Shown here one piece after another: positions 1 to 8,432 of a stretch of 64,000 nt of DNA. The translations under genes were made by a program, and so were the position numbers. Under the pieces are notes generated by a model that worked only from the letters and a program-made list of their open reading frames with translations, did not search any database and was not told where the DNA came from. Position 1 is the stretch's first letter. Each line of letters begins with the position of its first letter. The DNA is from Planomicrobium sp. CPCC 101079 (GTDB taxonomy: Bacteria > Bacillota > Bacilli > Bacillales_A > Planococcaceae), in assembly GCF_007859275.1 (NCBI RefSeq), contig NZ_VOHC01000011.1, positions 432,487-496,486 on the forward strand. Reading direction: 5' to 3'.

Positions 1-62
1 AACGCTACTAACAAAATGGACTCTTTGACAGATGGTGTAACTACTGCTTTGATGTGGAACAT
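1..62 (-). CDS. 5' end of a T-box-controlled gene, cut by the window edge
   Basis: Only the first 20 codons lie in the window, reading leftward from an ATG at 62-60. An AAGGGGG ribosome binding site lies about 7 nt before it. The visible start is MFHIKAVVTPSVKESILLVA, basic and then turning hydrophobic, which would suit the start of a membrane protein. The T-box leader just upstream has a tyrosine-type specifier, and tyrosine T-boxes are known in front of NhaC-type transporters and tyrosyl-tRNA synthetase. A transporter is therefore my guess, made from context and not from recognised homology. The plus strand is also open from 1 to 69, but it has no start in the window and I treat it as a shadow. 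Confidence 0.6.
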   Translation of the reverse strand, partial: MFHIKAVVTPSVKESILLVA

Positions 63-84
63 GATGTAACCCCCTTAATTTATG

Positions 85-312
85 AAAAACAAAAAGAAAA
101 CCTATCATCCCTGAGAAAGGGACGAAGGTTTTCTCCGCGTTACCACCCTATTTGACGGCCTTAAAGCCATCCGCTTCGTTAAAAGTTGAAAACAGCAGAT
201 GGTGTATTTCATCCGGATTGCTGCCTGAATTTCCACCACCCATTCAGTCTCTTTGTGCTGCGCGCAATCGAATTACTAGAACATCTTTCAACGTGTGTAT
301 AGTTGCTTATAG
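85..312 (-). promoter_or_regulatory. T-box leader (tRNA-sensing riboswitch) with terminator
   Basis: Reading leftward, the T-box core AGGGTGGTAACGCG lies at 149-136. The terminator stem GAAAACCT/AGGTTTTC (133-126 with 103-96) follows, with a T-rich tail at 95-85. Further upstream, Stem I can be drawn: an AGAGA motif, a GGTGGTG apical segment, GATTGC pairing with GCAATC, and AGTA opposite GAA in the specifier loop. The loop reads GAAATACACC (210-201). The codon followed by A, as in known T-boxes, is UAC (206-204), which means tyrosine. The specifier is an inference from loop position. The T-box core and terminator are seen directly. Confidence 0.9.
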
Positions 313-318
313 CTTAAA

Positions 319-346
319 ATCTTACCATGGGTTTTTTTGAAGTCAA
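319..346 (-). promoter_or_regulatory. Sigma-A promoter of the T-box transcript
   Basis: On the minus strand, TTGACT (346-341) is followed by a 16-nt spacer and TAAGAT (324-319). Transcription would begin near 312 and run through Stem I of the T-box leader, so the position fits. Confidence 0.65.
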
Positions 347-446
347 GGAGATTTTTAATTCGCCATAGAGGCTACAAGGAGTTTCTCGCAACGGGTCGAA
401 TACTTATAAACCAGAAAACTATTTTATGGCAGGAAGGAGAAGTTTA

Positions 447-1211
447 ATGAAAACGAAGACCAAACTAAAATCGAAATTGTCTCGGACCTTTTCAAACAAT
501 TTTCCTGGCGCTTATCAGAAGTTCACGATGCAGCACACACAACAAAATGAAGGCCTGCCGGAAACGAATGTACAAAAACCCATCAAAGCGTGTACGGTGG
601 CTTTGATTTCCACTGCAGGAGTCCATTTGAAAACGGATCCGCCCTTTGATGTTGACAATCCGGCCGGAGACCCGACGTTCCGGTTGATTCCCGGGCATAC
701 GGAAGAAGCGGAGTTGACGGTGACCCACATTTATTATGACACCAAATACGCAAAAACCGATCCCTCCATCGTCTTTCCGCTCAAGCAGTTGCGGGAACTT
801 GCTAATGGCGGAGAGATTGGAGCGGTAGCAAGTGCTAACATTGGGCTGAACGGCGGCATACTTGATACAGAATTGGTGGAACGCGATGCCATCCCGTTTG
901 TCGTTGAACTGTTCCGGAATGAAAACATTGATGTTGCTCTTCTTGTGCCTGGCTGAGGATCTTGCCATAACGTACTCGGGCTGTATGCCCGGGCTTTAGA
1001 AGAAGTTGGCATCGCTACTGCCATGATTTCGCTTTTCCCCGATGTGACCGATAAAGTCGGAGCACCGAGAACGCTGCATGTGCCGTTCAAAATGGGACGC
1101 CCATGCGGAGAGCCGTTTGATTTTGAGACAAGGACAAGGGTGTTAAAACAATTGCTTGAGCTGGCATTGTTGCCTTCCGGGACGCGGTTGATATATCAAG
1201 ATGTTCCATAA
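447..1211 (+). CDS. GrdB/PrdB-family reductase-like protein with in-frame UGA (probable selenoprotein)
   Basis: Resembles the glycine/sarcosine/betaine/D-proline reductase selenoprotein B family. The frame opens at ATG 447, chosen over 426 because AAGGAG (434-439) sits 7 nt before it. It runs through TGA at 954-956 and continues in the same frame to TAA at 1209-1211, giving 254 residues. The UGA is residue 170 in the context VPG-U-GSCHNVLGLYAR. That is a UxxC redox motif where relatives carry Cys or Sec, and sequence on both sides is family-like. A hairpin suited to a bacterial SECIS follows. No reductase partners (GrdA, GrdC/D, PrdA) lie nearby, so this is a stand-alone family member of unknown substrate. 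The alternative is a nonsense mutation, but the exact position and the hairpin argue against it. Confidence 0.75.
975..993 (+). promoter_or_regulatory. Candidate bacterial SECIS hairpin
   Basis: CTCGGGC (975-981) pairs with GCCCGGG (987-993), 7 bp with one G-U, closing a 5-nt loop TGTAT that contains GU. The stem starts 18 nt and the loop 25 nt after the in-frame UGA at 954-956, inside the distance reported for bacterial SECIS elements. It lies within the coding sequence, as expected for bacteria. Confidence 0.6.
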
Positions 1212-1218
1212 CAACAGG

Positions 1219-1260
1219 CCAAGCGCTTCCCAAAACCAAGCGCTTCCCAAGGCGCCTTGG
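1219..1260. repeat. Tandem 15-bp repeat plus palindrome
   Basis: CCAAGCGCTTCCCAA occurs at 1219-1233 and again at 1236-1250, and each copy contains the palindrome AAGCGCTT. The second copy overlaps a perfect 14-bp palindrome CCAAGGCGCCTTGG (1247-1260). It lies directly after the UGA gene and may act as a weak terminator. The rest of 1261-1470 shows no gene I can support. Confidence 0.6.
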
Positions 1261-1470
1261 CTTGTTTAGCTGCGGTAAATTTTGTTTTTATGAAATTTAA
1301 AGTCAGTTGCCAATAAACAAAAGCAAGGAATCATCATATGCACTAATGCCTAAATGGAGGCTTAGCGGGACAGATTGTTACTAAATTATAGAGGGAATTG
1401 TATTAATAATCTTGCAAACGAGAGCGGCTTCTGGATTTCTGGAGAAAGCTCTTCAACTTTGTCTCCCATC

Positions 1471-1516
1471 ACATAGACCCGGAGCGGCATGCCGCTCCGG
1501 GTCTATGTTTGTTTTT
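1471..1516 (+). terminator. Very strong perfect-palindrome terminator
   Basis: Positions 1471-1508 form a perfect 38-bp palindrome centred on GGCATGCC, with 18-bp arms starting ACATAGACCC. It is followed by TTTGTTTTT. The T tract points to plus-strand termination. It lies 260 nt past the nearest upstream gene, so it may end a small unannotated transcript in 1261-1470. Confidence 0.7.
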
Positions 1517-1638
1517 GGTAACTGTGCAGGCCACTTATAAACACTTAAATTGTTTCATGTATATATTCGGATATGGGACCTATGCTATATTTAGATTATC
1601 CTATTTTTGTTAATTTCACGCACGAAGGAGTATGCCAT

Positions 1639-2991
1639 ATGTATCTGACGATTCAAGCCCAAGGGGACAACGTTAAAGCTATTTCATATTTGCTGGCCAA
1701 GAACCCGAACAATGTATACGAGCGGAAACAAAAAGGCCATTTGGTTCGCTTTTTCTACAGCAAGTGCACCGATACGGAACTGGATGCAACGATTTTCATC
1801 ACGCCGGATCCGCTTGAACTAATCCAAAACAAATCGCGTTCCAATGATATTACCCATTACATAAATGACCGGGAATTTGCTGTCAGCAGCATCTTTACTT
1901 CGCTGATTCGCTCCGCTCTTGGCACGGCTCTTAACGGCCAGCCAAAAGAAGAATATGCCCAGTGGGTCGGTCACCGCTTTCCGTTTCGCTTCACGTTCGG
2001 TCCGGTTGCGTCTTCGCTATCTGATCAACAACTGCGAGCATTGTTTGAACCGATTGGATACGAAGTCGAGATAACACGGCCAAAGATCGACTATTCGATC
2101 CACATCAAAGACCGCAGCTCTGTCCGTACCGTTTCGCTGTCAGGACTTCAGACGCTGCAAGACGGACTGCGCCATTTGTTTGTCTTGATTCCGGTGATCG
2201 ATAACTACAAACACTATTTTATAGACGAAAAGGAAATAGACAAACTAGAGCGCTACGGGGAAGGCTGGCTTGAAACGCATCCGAACCGCGAATTCATCTA
2301 CCGGCAAGCACTGCGTTTCAAGGAATTATACGATTTAGTAGACCTCGCCGACGAAAAAGAGAAAAAGGAATCTCCGGAAAAAACACTGCGGCTAAATGAT
2401 CTGCGCTATGAAAAAATCATCGAATTACTCGAGGGCTTAAAACCGAAAACAGTTGTGGACTTCGGTTCTGGCGAAGGCAAGTTGTCCGCAAAAATCGGGT
2501 TCCTAAAAGGAATCCAAGAAATCCTGGCGGTTGAACCTTCCGAGTCTGCTGCGCTTAAAGCGATGGATCGGTTCAACAAACTGGAGGAAAAAGAACAATT
2601 CGTAATGCCGGAAGCCATCTGGGGATCGCTGTTTTACATGGATGAGCGCCTGAGAGACAAGGATGCTATTGTACTCTGTGAAGTGATCGAGCATATCGAT
2701 GAACAGCGCCTCCCCAAAGCGATGGACACGATTTTGTCCGTCTATCAGCCAGGTGCGTTGATTATTACAACACCTAACCGCGAATACAATGAGGTTTACG
2801 ATATGGAAGACCATTTCCGCCATGCCGACCACCGTTTTGAATGGACGCGTGTGGAATTTGAAGGATGGTGCCACAAACGGAATCACCAGTCTCAATACGA
2901 ACTGGAATTCCACGGCATTGGAGAAGAACAGCAGTTCTTTGGGCATCCGACCCAGCTCTGCATTTTTAAACGAAAGAGGGAATTCTCATGA
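1639..2991 (+). CDS. hen1: Bacterial Hen1, RNA 3'-terminal 2'-O-methyltransferase
   Basis: Methylates the 2'-OH of the 3' end of broken RNA so that Pnkp-Hen1 repair leaves a cleavage-resistant junction. The protein has 450 residues. I start at ATG 1639 because GAAGGAG lies 8 nt before it and homologs begin MYLTI. The N-terminal half is the bacterial Hen1-specific domain that works with Pnkp. The C-terminal half is an SAM methyltransferase with DFGSGEG at 274-280 for SAM binding. The metal-site signature ExxEH is at 348-352, and a further His (395 or 398) lies in a HADHRFEW stretch. The stop overlaps the start of pnkp in ATGA, so the two are translationally coupled. All key residues are present. 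Confidence 0.95.
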   Translation: MYLTIQAQGDNVKAISYLLAKNPNNVYERKQKGHLVRFFYSKCTDTELDATIFITPDPLELIQNKSRSNDITHYINDREFAVSSIFTSLIRSALGTALNGQPKEEYAQWVGHRFPFRFTFGPVASSLSDQQLRALFEPIGYEVEITRPKIDYSIHIKDRSSVRTVSLSGLQTLQDGLRHLFVLIPVIDNYKHYFIDEKEIDKLERYGEGWLETHPNREFIYRQALRFKELYDLVDLADEKEKKESPEKTLRLNDLRYEKIIELLEGLKPKTVVDFGSGEGKLSAKIGFLKGIQEILAVEPSESAALKAMDRFNKLEEKEQFVMPEAIWGSLFYMDERLRDKDAIVLCEVIEHIDEQRLPKAMDTILSVYQPGALIITTPNREYNEVYDMEDHFRHADHRFEWTRVEFEGWCHKRNHQSQYELEFHGIGEEQQFFGHPTQLCIFKRKREFS

Positions 2992-5579
2992 AAATCGGAT
3001 TGCCGCATGCGGGCATTGTTTTGCTAGTCGGACCTTCCAATAGCGGAAAATCAACCTTGCTCAACAGTCTGATCACAGATGGCGCCATTGTGCCGTCAGA
3101 AGTGATTGGTTCAGACCAATTCCGGATCCTGGTCAGCGACAAGGAATTTATCGGATGGGGCGACCGGCCGCCGGATGAAGCTGTGGGTTTGATGGAAGAG
3201 TACAACAGCATTTCAAAAGAAGCGTTTTCCTTGATGGAATCGCTTATCGAAACCCGTTGCCGTTTGGATAAAGTCTCTATTGTCGATGCCACACATTTGC
3301 ATTCGGCAGACCGGAAACGCTATATCGCCTTGGCAGAGAAAAACCATGTGCCCATCATTTCTTTGGTATTCGATATACCGGAAGCGGAATTGCTGCGCCG
3401 TGATGAAAATCGGGATTTCCCCCGCGGAAAACGGCGCATTAAGCAGCAAGTCCAAGTGTTCAACCGGGAAAAGCGCTGGCTAAAAAAAGAAGGCTTTGCT
3501 TCTGTTTATACCATTAAAGATGTTGGTGCCCTTGAGTTCTTCCGCCATGCAAATCCATTGAAGAAAGAGGTCGGTCCCGGCATTGACCTCGTCGGTGATG
3601 TACATGGCTGCTTTGAGGAATTATTGGAACTCCTTGGGAAACTGGGATACCAAAAAAATGAGGAAGGATTATTCGTGCATCCGGATGGACGGAAATTTGT
3701 CTCCGTTGGCGATGTCATGAGCCGCGGCCCGGCTTCACTCGAAACAATGCAATTCTTCCAGCAACACGTCCAACGGGATTTGGCCTTTATGGTCGACAGC
3801 AACCATGGCTGGAAAATCGCCCGCTGGCTTGATGGCCGGAATGTAGTCCTCAGCCATGGCGACGAAAAAGTGGAAGCCGAATTTGCAGCGTACGAAAACG
3901 AGGCAGGCAGCGAGAATGCTAAGCAACTGAAAACCGAGTTGAAGGATCTATTGTTGCAAGCGCCTTCCCATTTGATCTTTACAGCCAATGGCGTCCCTGT
4001 TCTTACTTGCGCCCATGCCGGCATCAAAGACGAATTTATCGGCAAGCAGTCAGCTGCGGTCAGCGATTTTTGCCGCTACGGAGCCACAGGAGGGAGCGAT
4101 GTTCAAGGAAAGCCGATCCGGAAAGATTGGACCGCATCCCGCACCTCCCAATCGCTTATTGTTTGGGGCCATGACCCAAAACCGCGCCCACTCTTGATCA
4201 ACAACACGATTAACATTGATCAAGGCGTGGTATTCGGCGGCGAACTGACGGCATATCGGTATCCGGAACGCGAATTCGTGTCAGTTTCTGCCAAAGAGAA
4301 TTACGCAGGAACAGACGGCAACCCGCTCCATGAATGGGAGAAAAACCGGTTAAGTCCGCCGAATATCGCGAAGTTCTTGAACGGCTATTCGGTCTTGACG
4401 GAAGAGCTCGGCGAGGTGAAAATCCAGCAAGAAATTGTCAAGCCCGCAATCGATTCGGTTTCCCACTTTACTGTGCCGATTGAACAACTGCTCTATATTC
4501 CGCCAACGATGAGCCCGACACCGAAGCCTTCTTCACTGGTAGGGTATTTGGAACATCCACAAGAAGCGATCGATTATTACCGGAGCAACGGCATTGAAAC
4601 ACTCATCGCAGAGAAAAAACACATGGGCAGCCGTGCCGTGCTGCTGTTGTTTGAAAGCAAAGAAGCGGCAAAAAAACAGACCGGATTGGACACGCTTGGC
4701 ATCATCCATACCCGGACTGGGAAGCGTTTTTTCGACGCAGAGTTGGAACAGCAAGTGGTCAACCGACTACACAGCGAGTTGCAGAAAAAAGGCTATTTCC
4801 GCAAGCACAAAACTGAATACGTCTTATTGGACGCTGAAATCATGCCATGGAATCTGAAAGCGAAAGAACTGATCAGCGCCCAATACGCCCATGTGGCGGA
4901 AAATGCGCTTTTGGACCGTTCTGCTTTAACCGGCAAACTGGCGGCTGCCGCAGCGGAAAATGAACAATTGACCGGATGGCTTAAAGAATATGAGCAAAAG
5001 CAGGAGAATGCCGAAGCGTTTCGTGACGTGTTCCAGAAATATTGCTGGGAAGTGGACGCGCTCGAGTCGATTCAAATCGCCCCTTTCCATGTCCTGGCCC
5101 ACAGCGGGGAAACATTCTTCCACAAGCCGCATACCTGGCACATGGCCATGAACCGCGAATTTGCCGACGGGTCCGAGTTATTTGTAGCGACAGAGTTTAA
5201 ATTGATTACCGACCAGGCAAGTGAAGATCAAGTGATTGCCTGGTGGGAGGAGATGACTGAAGATGGCCATGAAGGCATTGTCATCAAACCGGAATCTTAT
5301 ATTGCCAAAAACAAAGGCAAACTCCTGCAGCCGGCAATCAAAGTCCGCGGAAGGAAATACTTGAGCATTATTTATGGCATGGATTACCTCCAACCGGAAA
5401 TTCTTGCGCGCCTTAAAAACCGCAATACCGGAAAAAAGCAAAAAATGGCGTTAAAGGAATTCTCACTTGGCCTCGAAGGCATTACCCGCTTTCAAAACCG
5501 GGAATCCATCGAGCGGGTCCATGAATGCGTCTTGGCCACACTTGCCTTGGAGTCTGACCCTGTAGACCCAAGATTATAA
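2988..5579 (+). CDS. pnkp: Polynucleotide kinase-phosphatase-ligase Pnkp
   Basis: End-healing and sealing enzyme of the bacterial RNA-repair system, 863 residues, the usual size. Three domains are seen in order. A 5'-OH kinase has the P-loop GPSNSGKS at 15-22. A calcineurin-type 2',3'-phosphatase has GDVHG at 203-207. A C-terminal ligase-type adenylyltransferase has the KHMGSR motif, whose nucleotidyl-accepting lysine should be K544. Pnkp alone is known to adenylylate but needs Hen1 to seal, which agrees with the overlapping upstream hen1. Substrates in other bacteria are tRNAs cut by ribotoxins. No ribotoxin gene is adjacent here. Confidence 0.96.
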   Translation: MKIGLPHAGIVLLVGPSNSGKSTLLNSLITDGAIVPSEVIGSDQFRILVSDKEFIGWGDRPPDEAVGLMEEYNSISKEAFSLMESLIETRCRLDKVSIVDATHLHSADRKRYIALAEKNHVPIISLVFDIPEAELLRRDENRDFPRGKRRIKQQVQVFNREKRWLKKEGFASVYTIKDVGALEFFRHANPLKKEVGPGIDLVGDVHGCFEELLELLGKLGYQKNEEGLFVHPDGRKFVSVGDVMSRGPASLETMQFFQQHVQRDLAFMVDSNHGWKIARWLDGRNVVLSHGDEKVEAEFAAYENEAGSENAKQLKTELKDLLLQAPSHLIFTANGVPVLTCAHAGIKDEFIGKQSAAVSDFCRYGATGGSDVQGKPIRKDWTASRTSQSLIVWGHDPKPRPLLINNTINIDQGVVFGGELTAYRYPEREFVSVSAKENYAGTDGNPLHEWEKNRLSPPNIAKFLNGYSVLTEELGEVKIQQEIVKPAIDSVSHFTVPIEQLLYIPPTMSPTPKPSSLVGYLEHPQEAIDYYRSNGIETLIAEKKHMGSRAVLLLFESKEAAKKQTGLDTLGIIHTRTGKRFFDAELEQQVVNRLHSELQKKGYFRKHKTEYVLLDAEIMPWNLKAKELISAQYAHVAENALLDRSALTGKLAAAAAENEQLTGWLKEYEQKQENAEAFRDVFQKYCWEVDALESIQIAPFHVLAHSGETFFHKPHTWHMAMNREFADGSELFVATEFKLITDQASEDQVIAWWEEMTEDGHEGIVIKPESYIAKNKGKLLQPAIKVRGRKYLSIIYGMDYLQPEILARLKNRNTGKKQKMALKEFSLGLEGITRFQNRESIERVHECVLATLALESDPVDPRL

Positions 5580-5592
5580 ATTTTTTTATTGG

Positions 5593-5623
5593 AGAGAAAG
5601 AGCAAGCCGTTCTTTCTCTTTTT
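5593..5623 (+). terminator. Terminator of hen1-pnkp
   Basis: AGAGAAAGA (5593-5601) pairs with TCTTTCTCT (5611-5619), followed by a T tract. Confidence 0.8.
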
Positions 5624-5705
5624 ATCTTGTCTAAAGCAGCAGACCAGCCAGCGACAAATGCCGCTGATTTTTCGTTGCCACTAGAAAAGAAGGAGGTGTA
5701 TGCAA

Positions 5706-5909
5706 TTGAAAAAGCAATGCCATCAATGCCAGACGGAAATGATCCCTGACTGCCGAGTAACAATTGAGGGCGGAATGTACGGGATAAAGATCAGCCGAAA
5801 AGGAGGCGGGCTTTTTAGACGGGCATCCGCTAAACCCAAAGCCGCAGTTTGCCCCGAGTGCGGGTACATAGCATTATACCTGGACAACCCCAGCGAGTTT
5901 ATCCGGTAA
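5706..5909 (+). CDS. Small zinc-ribbon protein
   Basis: About 67 residues with two CxxC knuckles: CHQC near the N-terminus and CPEC near residue 48. Between them are a GIKISRKGGGLFRR stretch and basic residues, so it looks like a small zinc ribbon of unknown target. Start choice: AGGAGG at 5691-5696 is too close to ATG 5700 but about 9 nt from the in-frame TTG at 5706, which I prefer. I do not recognise a named family. Confidence 0.7.
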   Translation: MKKQCHQCQTEMIPDCRVTIEGGMYGIKISRKGGGLFRRASAKPKAAVCPECGYIALYLDNPSEFIR

Positions 5910-5964
5910 CACCTATACTCGTCGTCAATAGCAAGCGCTTGTTTCAAAGGTCCGAACAACATGG

Positions 5965-6014
5965 TTGACAGCACGGAATAGAAAAGGTAAAATTATCTCG
6001 AATTCAAGATAATT
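5965..6014 (+). promoter_or_regulatory. Sigma-A promoter with MhqR operator
   Basis: TTGACA (5965-5970), 17-nt spacer, TAAAAT (5988-5993). Overlapping the -10 and start point is the inverted repeat ATTATCTCGAATTCAAGATAAT. This closely matches the MhqR box known from Bacillus subtilis (ATCTCGAATTCGAGAT core, here with one change). MhqR is a MarR-type repressor released by quinones, so the gene downstream should be quinone-inducible. Confidence 0.8.
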
Positions 6015-6056
6015 ATTTTTCAGTTTAATTCCACTTTGAAAGGGAGTTTGTCCATT

Positions 6057-7040
6057 ATGAACCACATTAAAGGAATGCACCACGTTACTGCCATCACCAG
6101 CAGCGCGGAAAAGAACTATGAATTTTTCACATATGTATTAGGCATGCGCCTTGTCAAGAAAACCGTCAATCAGGACGATATCCAGACCTACCATCTGTTC
6201 TTTGCCGATGATAAAGGAAGTGCAGGCACGGATATGACGTTCTTCGATTTCCCGGGAATCCAAAAAGGCACGCACGGAACCAACGAAATTTACAAAACGT
6301 CATTCCGCGTGCCGACAGATGCAGCGCTTGACTATTGGATAAAACGTTTTGACAAATACGAAGTCAAGCATACGGGCATCAAGGAATTGTTCGGCAAGCA
6401 AACGCTGTCGTTCACAGATTTTGACGATCAGCAGTATATGCTGGTGTCGGATGAACACAACGAAGGCATCGCTTCCGGGACGCCCTGGCAAAAAGGGCCA
6501 GTGCCGCTTGAGTTTGCGATTACCGGCCTTGGACCGATCCACATCCGGATCGCCCAGTTCGATTATTTGAAAGAAGTGCTGGAAAAAGCCATGCTCTTCC
6601 GCGAAATCGCCAAAGAAGGTTCGCTTCATTTGTTCGAAGTGGGCGAAGGCGGCAACGGTGCACAAGTGATCGTCGAATACAATACGGTATTGCCACAAGG
6701 GCGCCAAGGGTTTGGTACCGTCCACCATGCTGCGTTCCGTGTTGAAGACCGCGCCGTGCTGGACGAATGGACAGAACGCATGGAGAAATTCGGTTTCGGG
6801 ACTTCCGGCTATGTTGACCGTTTCTTCTTCGAGTCGCTGTATGCCCGCGTCGCGCCTGGCATTTTGTTTGAGTGGGCAACAGATGGTCCTGGCTTCCTAG
6901 GCGATGAGCCGTACGAAACCGTCGGTGAAAAATTGTCTTTGCCGCCGTTTTTAGAGGGGAAACGTGACCAAATCGAAAAAATGGTCCGTCCGATCGACAC
7001 GGTCCGAAGCACAATCGAATTCGAAAAAGAATACTTGTAA
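6057..7040 (+). CDS. Ring-cleaving dioxygenase, MhqA/MhqO type
   Basis: Two-domain vicinal-oxygen-chelate protein of 327 residues, related to the hydroquinone-specific dioxygenases MhqA/MhqO of Bacillus, which open or detoxify quinone-derived rings. Each half is a glyoxalase-type fold. Likely Fe(II) ligands are the His in HHVTA near the N-terminus, the His in PIHIRI mid-protein, and the Glu in LFEWATD near the C-terminus. Start at ATG 6057, after AAAGGGAG 10 nt upstream. An MhqR box overlaps its promoter, which supports a role in quinone and electrophile resistance. Which of the Mhq paralogues it matches cannot be decided by eye. Confidence 0.9.
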   Translation: MNHIKGMHHVTAITSSAEKNYEFFTYVLGMRLVKKTVNQDDIQTYHLFFADDKGSAGTDMTFFDFPGIQKGTHGTNEIYKTSFRVPTDAALDYWIKRFDKYEVKHTGIKELFGKQTLSFTDFDDQQYMLVSDEHNEGIASGTPWQKGPVPLEFAITGLGPIHIRIAQFDYLKEVLEKAMLFREIAKEGSLHLFEVGEGGNGAQVIVEYNTVLPQGRQGFGTVHHAAFRVEDRAVLDEWTERMEKFGFGTSGYVDRFFFESLYARVAPGILFEWATDGPGFLGDEPYETVGEKLSLPPFLEGKRDQIEKMVRPIDTVRSTIEFEKEYL

Positions 7041-7053
7041 TCCACACTTTCTT

Positions 7054-7091
7054 CACCAGCAAATGCCGCTTGGCGTTCGCTGGTGTTTTTT
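7054..7091 (+). terminator. Terminator of the Mhq-type dioxygenase gene
   Basis: CACCAGC (7054-7060) pairs with GCTGGTG (7079-7085), followed by TTTTTT. Confidence 0.85.
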
Positions 7092-7223
7092 CGTTTCAGA
7101 CTTGAAATTGCGGGAGGGAGATGTATATACCCGCTTATCAGGCGGTTGGTGAGAAATCGATGTTTAAACCAGATTCAGGAAGGAAAACAAGAGTAAAAAA
7201 CATTCGCATTGGAGGAGAATCTT

Positions 7224-8432
7224 ATGGCGATTACCCATCAAGTCCTTGTGTTGCTGTTTATCGGCTATATCATTTATACCATCGACTTGAAAAAGAAATA
7301 TTTCCCCGTACCGGTTGTGCTTGTGCTGCTGGGCATCGGCCTGTCATTTCTCCCGTTTTTCTCTTCCTTGAAGATTTCGAAAGAAGTCATCTTCAATGTC
7401 TTCCTCCCGGCACTGCTGTTTACTTCCGCCTACCAATTCCCGCAAAGCCAGCTGAAGAAAAATTTCGGCATCATCATCACACTCAGCACCGCCGGTTTGT
7501 TTGCCACGACGGCTTTACTGGGGATCGGCATTTATTTCATCAGCGGTTCTCTTGTTTCGCTTTCTTGGACAGCGGCATTCCTGCTGGCATCCATACTGGT
7601 GCCGACTGACCCTGTATCGGTTACCGCCATTATCAAAAACAGTACCGGACAAGAACAAATAGCAGATATTGTTGAAGGGGAATCGATGGTCAATGACGGG
7701 ACAAGCATTGTTCTGTTCACCATTTTCCTGTCCATGTTCGAGACGGGCAATGGATTTTCCATCGGCAAACTTATCGGGGACTTCTTCCTGGTTTCTTTGG
7801 GAGGCGTCGCAATCGGTTTGCTGCTGGGCTGGCTCTTAAGCAAAGCGATCCGCTATACGCACGATAAGCAGTATCAGGTAATGCTGACAATCATAGTGGC
7901 TTATGGTGGGTTCTACATCGCTGAAGCAATCGGTGTTTCGGGGGTCTTGGCTACTGTCGTGGCCGGGATGATGCTATCTTTTGAAATTGGCCGTTCGATC
8001 AAGGAAGACAAGCTAAAAGAGTCCCTGGACGGATTTTGGGATATCATCAATCCTACAATCTTGTCGGTTCTGTTTTTGATGATTGGGATACAGACGGCAG
8101 ATTATTTGGCTTTTCCGCATTGGGGAGCGGCCATAATGATTTTCGTCCTTTCCGTTATTGCCAGATTCCTCGTGCTGGGCGGCTTTGTTTACGGCGTTCC
8201 CGCTTGGCGAAAAGAGTTTGACAGCGACTTTTCCACCACGGCCTTGATGTCTTGGGCCGGCATTAAAGGGAGCATGTCAGTCGCGCTGCTTCTTTGGTTG
8301 GAATCTGCTGTCTCTGAAGGCGATCAACTGCTTGTTTCGTTGGCGTTCGCGGCTATCCTCTTGTCCCTTGTTCTCCAAAGCATGGGCATTTATCCGCTTG
8401 CAAAACTATTGGCCCCAAAAAGCGATGGGTAA
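7224..8432 (+). CDS. Cation:proton antiporter (CPA1/NhaP type)
   Basis: Polytopic membrane protein of 402 residues with about 12 hydrophobic segments. It exchanges Na+ or K+ for protons across the cytoplasmic membrane. The family signature is visible: PTDPVSVTAI followed by EGESMVNDGTSIVLF, which carries the acidic residues of the ion site. Start at ATG 7224, with GGAGGAG about 7 nt upstream; an upstream TTG at 7209 overlaps that binding site. It stands alone between two terminators. Na+ versus K+ specificity is not readable from sequence. Confidence 0.92.
   Translation: MAITHQVLVLLFIGYIIYTIDLKKKYFPVPVVLVLLGIGLSFLPFFSSLKISKEVIFNVFLPALLFTSAYQFPQSQLKKNFGIIITLSTAGLFATTALLGIGIYFISGSLVSLSWTAAFLLASILVPTDPVSVTAIIKNSTGQEQIADIVEGESMVNDGTSIVLFTIFLSMFETGNGFSIGKLIGDFFLVSLGGVAIGLLLGWLLSKAIRYTHDKQYQVMLTIIVAYGGFYIAEAIGVSGVLATVVAGMMLSFEIGRSIKEDKLKESLDGFWDIINPTILSVLFLMIGIQTADYLAFPHWGAAIMIFVLSVIARFLVLGGFVYGVPAWRKEFDSDFSTTALMSWAGIKGSMSVALLLWLESAVSEGDQLLVSLAFAAILLSLVLQSMGIYPLAKLLAPKSDG

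Noticed and set aside
1..69. Plus-strand frame ending at 69 as the tail of a gene
   Set aside because: It overlaps the T-box-controlled minus-strand start, which has a strong binding site and leader; the plus frame has no supporting feature.
954..956. Reading the TGA in the GrdB-like gene as an ordinary stop with a second small gene at 1023
   Set aside because: The second part has no ribosome binding site before its ATG, and the frame is continuous with family-like residues on both sides of the TGA.
7121..7609. Plus-strand frame of 162 codons overlapping the antiporter
   Set aside because: It is a shadow of the antiporter gene in another frame, with Arg/His/Phe-rich composition.
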